Assembly (NCBI GenBank): GCA_017546745.1
Contig: JAFYRZ010000156.1
Location: 1-8,083, forward strand
Direction: 5' to 3'
Length of the DNA stretch: 8,083 nucleotides
DNA from: Clostridia bacterium
GTDB taxonomy: Bacteria > Bacillota_A > Clostridia > Oscillospirales > CAG-272
Shown here: piece by piece, positions 1 through 6,742 of the stretch
Layout of the letters: the number at the start of each line of letters is the position of its first letter
Position numbering within the stretch: position 1 is the first letter of the stretch
Made by a program: the position numbers and the translations under genes
The notes under the pieces: generated by a model
What the model was told of the DNA's origin: nothing
What the model saw: only the letters and a program-made list of their open reading frames with translations
Databases searched by the model: none

Positions 1-16
1 GAACAAAAAACTCAAT

Positions 17-42
17 AAAAATGGAGAAAACCGCAGGTTTTC
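17..42 (-). terminator. Possible weak intrinsic terminator, minus strand
   Basis: A perfect 7-bp stem GAAAACC (26-32) / GGTTTTC (36-42) with a 3-base loop. On the minus strand it is followed by TCCA and then TTTTT (complement of 17-21). This is the first hairpin with a downstream T-run that transcripts of the minus-strand lyase gene would meet after its stop codon. The stem is AT-rich and the T-run is offset by four bases, so function is uncertain. Confidence 0.35.
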
Positions 43-76
43 AACCTCAATTTTCCCCAATTTAGATTATATAGAG

Positions 77-114
77 CGGTAGGAGCGCAGAATTTTGCAC
101 TCCTACCGTTTTTT
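77..114 (+). terminator. Intrinsic terminator of a plus-strand gene left of the window
   Basis: A 9-bp stem CGGTAGGAG (77-85) / CTCCTACCG (100-108) is extended by GCA/TGC after one mismatch, has a 6-base loop, and is followed at once by six T (109-114). The T-run is on the plus strand, so it serves a gene entering from the left. On the minus strand the sequence after the stem (CTCTATAT) is a poor U-tail, so it would act only weakly on the convergent lyase gene. Confidence 0.8.
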
Positions 115-172
115 GTTCGGTTGCGCCTAAATGACGCAGCCTCTGTCGATAGTATCGTCTGATTTTTTCAAC

Positions 173-2701
173 TTACACCATGCCAAAGGTGATCTTCTTG
201 CCTGCGGGGGCGGTGAAGGAGAGGACACCCTCGCTCTCGGCTACGGTAAATACCTCGTCGAAGCCGTCGAACCTGACTCGCCAATCTCCCTCGAGAAGCC
301 CGGTCACGTAGCAGGTAGCCTCGCCCTCACCGGGGACGGTGAAGCTTGCGCCGTAGGCGACCCTCTCGATATCGTCTGCGAAGAGCGCGACGCTGTTTAA
401 GAATCTTACGCCGTCGTATGCGACGTCGCCTGCGTTGTAGGCGCTGATGCTCTCGAGCGTGGGGCTTGTGTCGTTATCCCTGTCGGTAACGTAGATGGCG
501 TTAAGCATCTTTTTGTTATTCTTCCAGGAGATGGGGTTGCTTGCAAAGGCGGAAATTTCAACTCTGCCCCAAGAATTCTGGGGCTTGAAGCTGTTGTCCT
601 GGCAGTTGATGCCGTTGATGACATAGTTATGCTCGTATCCACCGCCGACACCCTCGATCTTTTCAGCACCGACGAGGTTTTTAAGCACGAGCTTGCCGTC
701 GCCGCCCACAGCGGTAACGGTGGCTGCCGCCTCGTCGATCACGGGAGCCTCCTCACCGTTTATCTGAAGCAGGAATTTGTCAACAAGTCCTGCTTTTGCG
801 TTGATTATCTTATCGTGAACGAAGAGCGCCATCGGGTATTTTTCGTCACCCGTAAAGAGGGTCATCATCGCTCTGCCGACGTAGGACGCCTGGGTGAACT
901 GATAAGCCTTGGTAATATCCGAGGCAATATAGGTGAAAACGAGGGTCTTGCCGTCGGGCATATATTTGTCGGCTTTGCCGGTAACTACCGCGCGGTTATA
1001 TCGTCCGCTCTGCCATACCGCAAGGCTTGCCGGCTCCATTCTCTCGGTCCTTTGTCCGCCCGAGTAGAACACCTCGTCTCTGTTATGGTAGCCTACGTTT
1101 CCGTAGGAGTCGATTACGGGGTTGCCGCTATCGTCAAGCTTAAGGATAGGTGCTTCAACGAGCTTCGGGTCGAAGATAAGAAGTCCGTTTTTGCTGACGG
1201 TTGCCTGGTGGTAGTGCTTAAAGTGAGTAGAGCCGTAGGTGCCGTAGCCGCCCGATGCGCCCGAGGTCACACCCTTGTAGTGAAGCTGGAACGTGCCGGC
1301 ATCCTCGTGGTCGTGGTTTGCCGTGCCCATCTCGCCTACGCGCATCATAGTGACCGCGGCGTTATCTCCCCACTCGCTTCTTGAAATATACTGTCCGACG
1401 TAGCCGCCGTTATACCAGATGCAGGGAAGATAGTCGCGATAGTCACCGGGAAGCTCCTCGACCTCTCTTGAAAAGTAGATAAGCGCCTCGGGGGCGGTTA
1501 TTGAGGTAACGCCCGCACCGCAGAATGCGTCGGGGGAGGCGAGCTTCTTAACGATAAGGCGAAGAAGGGGTGCGGAGTGGGTGTTATAGAGAATGTGCGA
1601 GACCTTAAGCGCATGCTCGGTGATCTGTATCTTGGGAATAACGTTTCTTGAGCCGTCACCGGTCGAGAACATATTAAAGGTAGAGGTCTCGTTACATACG
1701 AACGAGAAGAGGGCGGTCGCCATATCCTCGCTGTAAGGGGAGACGCCTGTCGCCGCCTGGATAAGTGCCGCACCGCAGCAGTCACCGCCAAAGCGGTGGG
1801 GTGCGTAGACCGACATGCCCTGCGGATAAAGGCCTGCCTCGTAGTATATTCTTCTCGGTCTTACGTACTCGTTAAAGAATCTTCCGCCGATGAACTCGTA
1901 CCAGGAGGGAAGCTCGTCGCATACCGCGATAGCAATAGCGAGGAAGTCGCGCTGAAGCTGATACTCCGAGCCGTGGCCGACGAGCGCCGCCTGATTTCTC
2001 GGGGGGAAGCCCATCTCCATCTTAACGGGGTAGGAGGTCGAGAGAATACCCTTATGGGTATTTTTTACCGTACCGCGGCAGAGTCTATGCTCGATGCCGA
2101 GAGGGATCTGTATCTTATCCTCGTCCGAAAGGAGGGGATAGCACCAGTCGTAAACGCAAGCCGCGATATACATTACCATACCGAACTCGCGACACTGGTC
2201 GCTCTTTATGTAGTCAACGTCAAGGGTGAGAAGATAGTTTTTCATAGCGTATATCGCGCTGTATCCGAAATACTCGTCGCCCCATACGGCGTATGCAAGC
2301 GCGTGCGCCTGAATATTGGCAAGAAGATTTCCGTCCCAATTATGGAAGCCGCGCGCGTTGAGGCTCATCTCGCCAAGCACGCCGTCTATCTCGGTGTCAA
2401 GAAGCTCCTTGAATTTTTCAACGAATGCCGCGTCGCTGTATTTCTCGATCGCCGCCTTGATGCCGGGAATATCCTCTGCATTAAAGAGCACTCTCGGGTG
2501 CGCGCCTGCCTTGGGATAGGTCTCGGGCTTGCCGTTTCTCGGCGCCGTGCCGAAATCCACGGTAAGGGTACAGCCGGTTTCGGGAGAGCCGAAGTCGCAG
2601 GTGTTAAATTCGCGGACCGCCTTTTTTAAAAAATTAAGACGCTCGCCTCGCCCCTCGGAATATACGGAGGGGGAAAAGACCGTGTTATTTGTCGATTTCA
2701 T
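173..2701 (-). CDS. Heparinase II/III-family polysaccharide lyase, HepII (PL21)-like
   Basis: Probable polysaccharide lyase of 842 residues that would cleave uronic-acid-containing glycans such as heparin or heparan sulfate by beta-elimination. The start of the fold is marked by AHPRVLF (67-73), typical of this superfamily, followed by a helical toroid domain. The central beta-sandwich carries NHDHEDAGTF (462-471). Key residues line up with Pedobacter heparinase II: H243 and E246 (GHGSE, the same H-x-x-E spacing), Y299 in GMSVY, and H463 with H465, matching the catalytic and zinc-binding histidines. The C-terminal 140 residues look beta-rich. No signal peptide is seen (the N-terminus is polar), so a cytoplasmic enzyme acting on imported oligosaccharides is inferred. 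The start is supported by AAAGGTGA nine bases upstream and a consensus promoter at 2750-2778. It is divergent from glutamine synthetase. The family is fairly sure; the exact substrate is not. Confidence 0.85.
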   Translation of the reverse strand: MKSTNNTVFSPSVYSEGRGERLNFLKKAVREFNTCDFGSPETGCTLTVDFGTAPRNGKPETYPKAGAHPRVLFNAEDIPGIKAAIEKYSDAAFVEKFKELLDTEIDGVLGEMSLNARGFHNWDGNLLANIQAHALAYAVWGDEYFGYSAIYAMKNYLLTLDVDYIKSDQCREFGMVMYIAACVYDWCYPLLSDEDKIQIPLGIEHRLCRGTVKNTHKGILSTSYPVKMEMGFPPRNQAALVGHGSEYQLQRDFLAIAIAVCDELPSWYEFIGGRFFNEYVRPRRIYYEAGLYPQGMSVYAPHRFGGDCCGAALIQAATGVSPYSEDMATALFSFVCNETSTFNMFSTGDGSRNVIPKIQITEHALKVSHILYNTHSAPLLRLIVKKLASPDAFCGAGVTSITAPEALIYFSREVEELPGDYRDYLPCIWYNGGYVGQYISRSEWGDNAAVTMMRVGEMGTANHDHEDAGTFQLHYKGVTSGASGGYGTYGSTHFKHYHQATVSKNGLLIFDPKLVEAPILKLDDSGNPVIDSYGNVGYHNRDEVFYSGGQRTERMEPASLAVWQSGRYNRAVVTGKADKYMPDGKTLVFTYIASDITKAYQFTQASYVGRAMMTLFTGDEKYPMALFVHDKIINAKAGLVDKFLLQINGEEAPVIDEAAATVTAVGGDGKLVLKNLVGAEKIEGVGGGYEHNYVINGINCQDNSFKPQNSWGRVEISAFASNPISWKNNKKMLNAIYVTDRDNDTSPTLESISAYNAGDVAYDGVRFLNSVALFADDIERVAYGASFTVPGEGEATCYVTGLLEGDWRVRFDGFDEVFTVAESEGVLSFTAPAGKKITFGMV

Positions 2702-2707
2702 AGCTTA

Positions 2708-2715
2708 TCACCTTT
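2708..2715 (-). promoter_or_regulatory. Ribosome binding site of the lyase gene
   Basis: On the minus strand AAAGGTGA lies about seven bases before the ATG at 2701-2699 and matches the Shine-Dalgarno consensus well. This decides the lyase start. Confidence 0.7.
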
Positions 2716-2749
2716 GATTGAAATTTTTGCCAAAACTATGGTTACACAA

Positions 2750-2778
2750 ATTATACCCCTTGTGCCTCGGTTTGTCAA
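2750..2778 (-). promoter_or_regulatory. Consensus sigma-A promoter of the lyase gene
   Basis: Read on the minus strand: -35 TTGACA (2778-2773), a spacer of exactly 17 bases, then -10 TATAAT (2755-2750). Both hexamers are perfect. Transcription would begin near 2743 and give a leader of about 40 bases before the lyase ATG. So strong a core promoter on a catabolic gene suggests control by a repressor. Confidence 0.85.
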
Positions 2779-2796
2779 CACTTTTTCACAAAAGTG
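2779..2796. promoter_or_regulatory. Perfect inverted repeat, candidate operator
   Basis: CACTTTT (2779-2785) and AAAAGTG (2790-2796) are exact reverse complements around a 4-base centre. The repeat directly abuts the -35 box of the lyase promoter and lies between the two divergent promoters, which suits binding of a dimeric regulator. Such a short AT-rich palindrome could also occur by chance. No regulator gene is in the window. Confidence 0.4.
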
Positions 2797-2837
2797 CGCG
2801 CCCGTGCGTAAAATTGATAACTTTGCTATTGTTTTCC

Positions 2838-2866
2838 TTGACAAAGGGTAAAGTATAATGTATAAT
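2838..2866 (+). promoter_or_regulatory. Consensus sigma-A promoter of the glutamine synthetase operon
   Basis: -35 TTGACA (2838-2843), a 17-base spacer, and -10 TATAAT (2861-2866), both perfect. A second TATAAT at 2854-2859 is only 10 bases from the -35 box and is unlikely to be used. The start of transcription would be near 2873. This rules out the upstream in-frame ATG at 2858 as the translation start, because it lies at the -10 box. Confidence 0.88.
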
Positions 2867-2892
2867 TATTCTATTAAAGTATTCTTTACGTC

Positions 2893-2902
2893 AGAAAGGC
2901 GG
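2893..2902 (+). promoter_or_regulatory. Ribosome binding site that sets the glutamine synthetase start
   Basis: AGAAAGGCGG lies six bases before the ATG at 2909 and is a near match to AGGAGG. Together with the promoter position it makes 2909, not 2858, the start. Confidence 0.7.
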
Positions 2903-2908
2903 TCCTTT

Positions 2909-5014
2909 ATGGAAAGAATTGAACGTATACCCGATATATTCGCCTCGATGGTTTTCAGCGAGGACGTTATGAGAGAAAGACTTCCCAAGGAGGTCTACAA
3001 GTCGCTTATAAATACTATGGCGAACGGTAAGGAGATAGACGCATCTATTGCAGACGTCGTTGCCGGCGCTATGAAGGACTGGGCGATAGAGAAGGGCGCG
3101 ACCCACTTTACCCACTGGTTTCAGCCGCTTACCGGCGTTACCGCGGAGAAGCACGACGCGTTTCTTACCCCCGTCGGCCACGGCAAGGCGATAATGGAGT
3201 TCTCCGGCAAGGAGCTTATAAAGGGTGAGGCAGACGGCTCGTCCTTCCCCTCGGGCGGGCTTCGCGCGACCTTTGAGGCGAGGGGATATACCGCTTGGGA
3301 CCCTGCGTCCTACGCCTTTATCAAGGACGGCTCTCTTTACATACCCACCGCGTTCTGCTCCTACACGGGCGAGGCGCTTGATACAAAGACCCCTCTTCTT
3401 CGCTCGATGGACGCGATCAACAACGAGGGACTCAGAATTCTCCGCCTCTTCGGAGATAACGCAACGACGAGAATTACCACCACCGTCGGTGCGGAGCAGG
3501 AATATTTCCTTATCGACGAGAGGGATTTCAAGGCGCGCCGCGACCTTTTCTATTGCGGCAGAACTCTTTTCGGCGCACCTGCCGTAAAGGGACAGGAGCT
3601 TGACGACCACTATTTCGGTGTTCTTCCCGAGAAGGTAAACGCCTTTATGCGCGAGCTTGACCACGCGCTCTGGAGGCTCGGCATCTCCTCAAAGACAAAG
3701 CATAACGAGGCGGCACCCGCACAGCACGAGCTCGCTCCCATTTTCTCGACCACGAATATCGCGGTCGACCAGAACCTGCTTACTATGGAGTTTATGAAGA
3801 AGCTCGCGCCGAAGTACGGTATGGCGTGTCTTCTTGCGGAGAAGCCCTTTGAGGGCATAAACGGCTCGGGTAAGCATAACAACTGGTCGCTCGGCACGGA
3901 TACCGGCACGAACCTCTTAAAGCCCGGCAAGAAGCCTATGGAAAACAAGCTTTTCCTCCTTACGCTTGCCGCTGTTATCAAGGCGGTTGACGACTATCAG
4001 GATCTTCTCAGAATTTCTGCGGCAACCGCAGGAAACGACTGCCGTCTCGGCGGTCACGAGGCTCCCCCCGCAATTATCTCCATCTTCCTTGGCGACGAGC
4101 TTGAGAGGATCATCGATTCTCTGATAGACGGCTCGGTCTACTCCAAGGAGGCGACCAAGTATATGGCGCTCGGTGTTCCGACCGTGCCCTCCTTCAAGAA
4201 GGACACCTCGGACAGAAACAGGACCTCGCCCTTTGCATTTACCGGTAACAAGTTTGAGTTCAGAATGGTCGGCTCGTCGCAGAACGTAGCACTTTCCAAC
4301 ATCGTTCTCAATACCGCCGTTGCAAAATCCTTTAAGGACTTCGCAGACGAGCTTGAGGGGGCTGCGGATTTCGGCGCGGCTGTTGATAAGCTCCTTGCGC
4401 GCACCTTCTCCGAGCATAAGAGGATTCTCTTCTCGGGCAACTCCTACTCGAAGGAATGGGAGGAGGAGGCAAAGGCAAGAGGACTTTCCTCCTTTAAGAC
4501 CTCTCCCGAGGCGTACGATCATTTTACCGACGAGAAGAATATTGCGCTCTTCTCGGGCTTTGGCGTAATGAGCGAGGTGGAGATGCGCTCCCGCCGCGAG
4601 ATCTTCTTCGAGAGCTATCGTAAGATAAAGAATATCGAGGCGCGCACCATGCTCGAGATGACGATAAGGGATATCATCCCCGCGGTTTCCTCCTACGTTA
4701 AGGAGCTTTCCGACGCTGTCGTTATCAAGCGCGCGGCTATAAAGACTATCGACACCTCCTGTGAGTGTGACCTTATCGACAAGCTTTCCTCACTCCTTGC
4801 GGACTGCTACTCTGCATACTCTGCGCTCGAGAGCGCGGAGAGATGCGCGGTATCAAAGACCAAGGACGAAGAGGCGGCACACTACTATAAGAATCACGTA
4901 AATCCGAAGATGGACGCGCTCCGCGCGGTCGTTGACGCGATGGAGGTCCTCACCGCAAGGGATAAGTGGCCTATGCCCACCTACGGTGATATCGTTTTTA
5001 AGATAAACAACTGA
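2909..5014 (+). CDS. glnN: Glutamine synthetase type III (GlnN/GSIII)
   Basis: Makes glutamine from glutamate, ammonia and ATP in the cytoplasm. With the start at 2909 it has 701 residues, the size of the large GSIII class (about 700-730) rather than the roughly 450 of GSI. Visible family blocks in order: [10 protein letters not shown] (67-76), [18 protein letters not shown] (111-128), GAEQEYF (194-200, metal-binding glutamates), [16 protein letters not shown] (264-279), GSGKHNNWS (319-327), GGHEAPP (381-387) and [16 protein letters not shown] (437-452). The C-terminal third is helical, as in the family. An in-frame ATG 17 codons upstream is rejected because it overlaps the -10 box. A deacetylase gene follows after 37 bases with no terminator between, so the two are probably co-transcribed. 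GSIII genes are sometimes also named glnA. Confidence 0.96.
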   Translation: MERIERIPDIFASMVFSEDVMRERLPKEVYKSLINTMANGKEIDASIADVVAGAMKDWAIEKGATHFTHWFQPLTGVTAEKHDAFLTPVGHGKAIMEFSGKELIKGEADGSSFPSGGLRATFEARGYTAWDPASYAFIKDGSLYIPTAFCSYTGEALDTKTPLLRSMDAINNEGLRILRLFGDNATTRITTTVGAEQEYFLIDERDFKARRDLFYCGRTLFGAPAVKGQELDDHYFGVLPEKVNAFMRELDHALWRLGISSKTKHNEAAPAQHELAPIFSTTNIAVDQNLLTMEFMKKLAPKYGMACLLAEKPFEGINGSGKHNNWSLGTDTGTNLLKPGKKPMENKLFLLTLAAVIKAVDDYQDLLRISAATAGNDCRLGGHEAPPAIISIFLGDELERIIDSLIDGSVYSKEATKYMALGVPTVPSFKKDTSDRNRTSPFAFTGNKFEFRMVGSSQNVALSNIVLNTAVAKSFKDFADELEGAADFGAAVDKLLARTFSEHKRILFSGNSYSKEWEEEAKARGLSSFKTSPEAYDHFTDEKNIALFSGFGVMSEVEMRSRREIFFESYRKIKNIEARTMLEMTIRDIIPAVSSYVKELSDAVVIKRAAIKTIDTSCECDLIDKLSSLLADCYSAYSALESAERCAVSKTKDEEAAHYYKNHVNPKMDALRAVVDAMEVLTARDKWPMPTYGDIVFKINN

Positions 5015-5034
5015 TTTTGTAAATAATAGTTAGC

Positions 5035-5042
5035 AAAAGGAG
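5035..5042 (+). promoter_or_regulatory. Ribosome binding site of the deacetylase gene
   Basis: AAAAGGAG ends nine bases before the ATG at 5052, a good Shine-Dalgarno. It supports this start and translation from the upstream glutamine synthetase transcript. Confidence 0.75.
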
Positions 5043-5051
5043 TGTTTTGGA

Positions 5052-5900
5052 ATGGGTGGCGCAAGATTTCCGCTTATGAGATTCCCCGGGTTTTTGTCAA
5101 AGGCTTTTACCTTAAGCTATGACGACGGGCCCGTATGGGACAGAAACCTTATCGAGATGATGACCAAGTACGGCGTACGCGGTACCTTTAACCTCAATTC
5201 ACACAGATTTAACTTTGCCGCTGACGATTTTGCCGACGTTGCCGCCGAGGCGCGCGAGCTTTATCTCGGCAGCGGTAACGAGGTTGCGGCACACACCATG
5301 GGTCACCTTAATCTTACGAGCAACGACACCGGCTTCGGTATAAGAAGCATTATCCGCGACAGAGAGCTTCTTGAGGAGATGTTCGGCGTTATAATAAAGG
5401 GTATGGCGTACCCCTACGGTCTTTATAACGACACGGTCGTTGATATGTGCCGCCTTTGCGGTATAAATTACTGCCGTACGGTTGAGTCCACAGGTAAGTT
5501 CTCGATGCCCCGCGATTGGCTGAGACTCCCCGCAACCTGCCACCACAATGCAGGCAATCTTATGGAGCTTGCCGACAGGTTCGTGAACACGAAGCCCCTC
5601 GCGGAGGCTTGGCGACAGGGTCCGTCTATGTTCTACGTCTGGGGTCACAGCTACGAGTTTAACGATAACGGCAACTGGCAGGTTATGGAGGAGCTTTTAA
5701 AGAGAGTTACCGACACCGACACCGTCTGGTACGCGACAAACGGTCAGATCTTTGACTACGAAAGGGCGTTTAAGTCGCTTATCTACTCTGCAAACGGCGA
5801 GATATGCTATAACCCCACCGTCACCGACGTTTATCTCAGCTACTACGGCAAGGACGTCGTCGTTAAGGCGGGCGAAACGGTCGATCTTGAGAAATATTGA
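5052..5900 (+). CDS. Polysaccharide deacetylase family protein (NodB/CE4 fold)
   Basis: Predicted metal-dependent deacetylase of N-acetylated sugars, 282 residues. CE4 motifs are visible: motif 1 SYDDGP (22-27) with the catalytic and metal-binding aspartates D24 and D25; motif 2 HTMGH (81-85), whose two histidines complete the metal site; motif 3 AYPYG (119-123), where the usual arginine of RxPY is absent; a WLRLPATCHH block (156-165); and GHSYEF with H199 (198-203) as the likely final catalytic histidine. There is no signal peptide, lipobox or cell-wall module, unlike the secreted peptidoglycan and chitin deacetylases, so a cytoplasmic role on a small sugar or oligosaccharide is inferred. 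It follows glutamine synthetase by 37 bases and is closed by a strong terminator. The nearby lyase suggests glycan catabolism, but the substrate cannot be read from the sequence. Confidence 0.88.
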   Translation: MGGARFPLMRFPGFLSKAFTLSYDDGPVWDRNLIEMMTKYGVRGTFNLNSHRFNFAADDFADVAAEARELYLGSGNEVAAHTMGHLNLTSNDTGFGIRSIIRDRELLEEMFGVIIKGMAYPYGLYNDTVVDMCRLCGINYCRTVESTGKFSMPRDWLRLPATCHHNAGNLMELADRFVNTKPLAEAWRQGPSMFYVWGHSYEFNDNGNWQVMEELLKRVTDTDTVWYATNGQIFDYERAFKSLIYSANGEICYNPTVTDVYLSYYGKDVVVKAGETVDLEKY

Positions 5901-5911
5901 TAAATAGTCTT

Positions 5912-5932
5912 GCTTTAGGAGCAACCTAAAGC
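5912..5932 (+). other. Short hairpin before the operon terminator
   Basis: A perfect 8-bp stem GCTTTAGG (5912-5919) / CCTAAAGC (5925-5932) with a 5-base loop. It lacks a T-run and is not a terminator by itself. CCTAAA (5925-5930) could instead pair with TTTAGG (5971-5976) beyond the terminator stem. Confidence 0.5.
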
Positions 5933-5937
5933 ACCAT

Positions 5938-5973
5938 AAGAGGTAGAAATCTTTTGCGATTTCTACCTCTTTT
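5938..5973 (+). terminator. Strong intrinsic terminator of the glutamine synthetase-deacetylase operon
   Basis: A perfect 14-bp stem AAGAGGTAGAAATC (5938-5951) / GATTTCTACCTCTT (5958-5971) with a 6-base loop. The 3' side runs into TTTT (5970-5973). The T-run is short but the stem is long. It separates the metabolic block from the AT-rich accessory genes. Confidence 0.8.
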
Positions 5974-6003
5974 AGGTAAAACGAATTTTTTAGAATTATC
6001 CCC

Positions 6004-6033
6004 TTGACAAACCCGCAGTGCTTAGGATAAAAT
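6004..6033 (+). promoter_or_regulatory. Sigma-A type promoter of the accessory block
   Basis: A perfect TTGACA (6004-6009) is followed by TAAAAT (6028-6033, 5 of 6, spacer 18) or GATAAA (6026-6031, spacer 16). Transcription would start near 6040, about 190 bases before the first coding gene, leaving a long leader. Confidence 0.7.
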
Positions 6034-6170
6034 AAATTTGAGGGAAGGCTTGAATTAAAAAGTCGTTTCCGAAGGAATAGGGACGTTTTTGGGGAGCTTC
6101 ACCGAGCGGAAGCCGTATTTTAGATACCTACGGATATTCATCGTCCGAGTGGGGCGACCTGTTAGTCGAT

Positions 6171-6199
6171 TTGTTGCAAATTATTTGCCCAATTATACT
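6171..6199 (+). promoter_or_regulatory. Possible second promoter close to the first small gene
   Basis: TTGTTG (6171-6176), a 17-base spacer, and TATACT (6194-6199). The -10 matches 5 of 6 and the -35 only 3 of 6. It would give a short leader of about 25 bases. This is weak evidence in AT-rich DNA. Confidence 0.3.
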
Positions 6200-6215
6200 T
6201 TTGAGAATATATTTT

Positions 6216-6223
6216 AAAAGGTG
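6216..6223 (+). promoter_or_regulatory. Ribosome binding site of the first small membrane gene
   Basis: AAAAGGTG ends eight bases before the ATG at 6232, a good Shine-Dalgarno that fixes the start. Confidence 0.65.
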
Positions 6224-6231
6224 CCCTCTTT

Positions 6232-6693
6232 ATGATAAAAATTAAATTGAATTTTTTTGAATCTGTTGTTGGAGCGATTTTATTGCCTAATATTGGATAT
6301 GCGTTTGCAACTGCATTTTTAATAATCTCCTTGATAGTTAACCAAGAACCTATTGTTTATAAAATGATAGTTCTTGCGTATATTGCCAACACTTTATTGA
6401 TGGTTATTTCTTTGCTTATTTGTATTTTGTTAAATAAGAAAAGTGCAAAAGAGGTTGTTATTTCGAACGAAGATATCAATTTTCTTGGTCGCAAATATTT
6501 GATAGATCAAATAAGCTCTTGTGAGTATTATATTTGTAAATGGTATGCATTACCGATAGCGTTTGTTTACAAGCAACAGGCAGCAGGTTCATTTATAATT
6601 AAATTTAATTCCGGCAAAAAAATTCAATTTAAGATATTCTACAAAGAATATTTAAAATTAAAGGAATATCTTAAAGGGATTGTTCTAAAATAG
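6232..6693 (+). CDS. Small two-helix membrane protein with C-terminal PH-like domain, hypothetical
   Basis: A 153-residue protein not recognised by name. Two hydrophobic segments (about 12-36 and 42-67) are separated by a short polar hairpin (NQEP). A soluble part of about 85 residues follows, with alternating strand-like stretches (EVVIS; FIIKF; IQFKIF) and a final basic helix ending LKLKEYLKGI. Two membrane helices followed by a small beta-rich domain closed by a helix resembles bacterial PH-like proteins, a guess from pattern only. The gene is AT-rich, unlike the operon to its left, and has a long structured leader. The next gene has the same architecture, and a toxin-like remnant lies further on. 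An accessory immunity protein against a polymorphic toxin is therefore possible but not shown. Confidence 0.75.
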   Translation: MIKIKLNFFESVVGAILLPNIGYAFATAFLIISLIVNQEPIVYKMIVLAYIANTLLMVISLLICILLNKKSAKEVVISNEDINFLGRKYLIDQISSCEYYICKWYALPIAFVYKQQAAGSFIIKFNSGKKIQFKIFYKEYLKLKEYLKGIVLK

Positions 6694-6716
6694 CAAGGCT
6701 TAATTGATGAACTTGT

Positions 6717-6732
6717 AAAGTAGGAAAGTAGG
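6717..6732 (+). repeat. Tandem duplication of AAAGTAGG
   Basis: Two exact adjacent copies of the 8-mer (6717-6724 and 6725-6732) lie just before the second small gene. The second copy holds the AGG that probably acts as its Shine-Dalgarno (ten bases before the ATG at 6743); the first holds an AGG too far upstream. Confidence 0.6.
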
Positions 6733-6742
6733 TAAATATAGT

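Larger units (their letters stand above)
6040..6231 (+). ncRNA. Hairpin-rich leader or small RNA of unknown type
   Basis: Gene-free stretch between the 6004 promoter and the first small gene, rich in short stems. CGTTTCC/GGAA..ACG (6064-6085, GAA loop, TAGGG bulge) is flanked by AAAAA and TTTTT, so it could end transcription early. GCTTC/GAAGC is at 6096-6113, and CCGTA/TACGG at 6113-6133. TCGTCC (6141-6146) pairs with GGGCGA (6152-6157), in competition with CGAC/GTCG (6155-6168). GCAAA/TTTGC is at 6176-6188. No riboswitch, 6S, T-box or SRP consensus was recognised. A start-less open frame of 52 codons (6059-6214, stop 6215-6217) crosses the same bases, so a decayed coding end cannot be excluded. 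Confidence 0.4.

Noticed and set aside
629..2629. Long plus-strand open frames (629-1384, 1796-2629) inside the lyase gene
   Set aside because: They are antisense shadows of a strongly supported coding gene with intact motifs, and have no ribosome binding sites or recognisable products.
2773..2790. GlnR/TnrA-like box (TGTCA ... TCACA) before glutamine synthetase
   Set aside because: The half-sites fit TGTNA and TNACA but the gap is eight bases, not the seven of the known consensus, and the site overlaps the lyase -35 box, far from the synthetase start.
2858..2908. Extended N-terminus of glutamine synthetase from the ATG at 2858
   Set aside because: It overlaps the -10 box (2861-2866) of a perfect promoter and has no ribosome binding site, whereas 2909 has one and gives the normal family N-terminus.
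2891..4522. Minus-strand open frames inside glutamine synthetase
   Set aside because: Shadows produced by the GC-rich codon pattern of a clear family member; no independent support.
6112..6134. CCGTAT...TACGG resembling group II intron domain V
   Set aside because: The catalytic AGC triad placement and stem length do not fit, and no intron reverse transcriptase is nearby.
6091..6160. GGGGAG-containing leader resembling the yybP-ykoY (manganese) riboswitch
   Set aside because: Only the GGGGAG string agrees; the following conserved bases and the partner 3' strand are absent, and the downstream gene is not a metal transporter or exporter.
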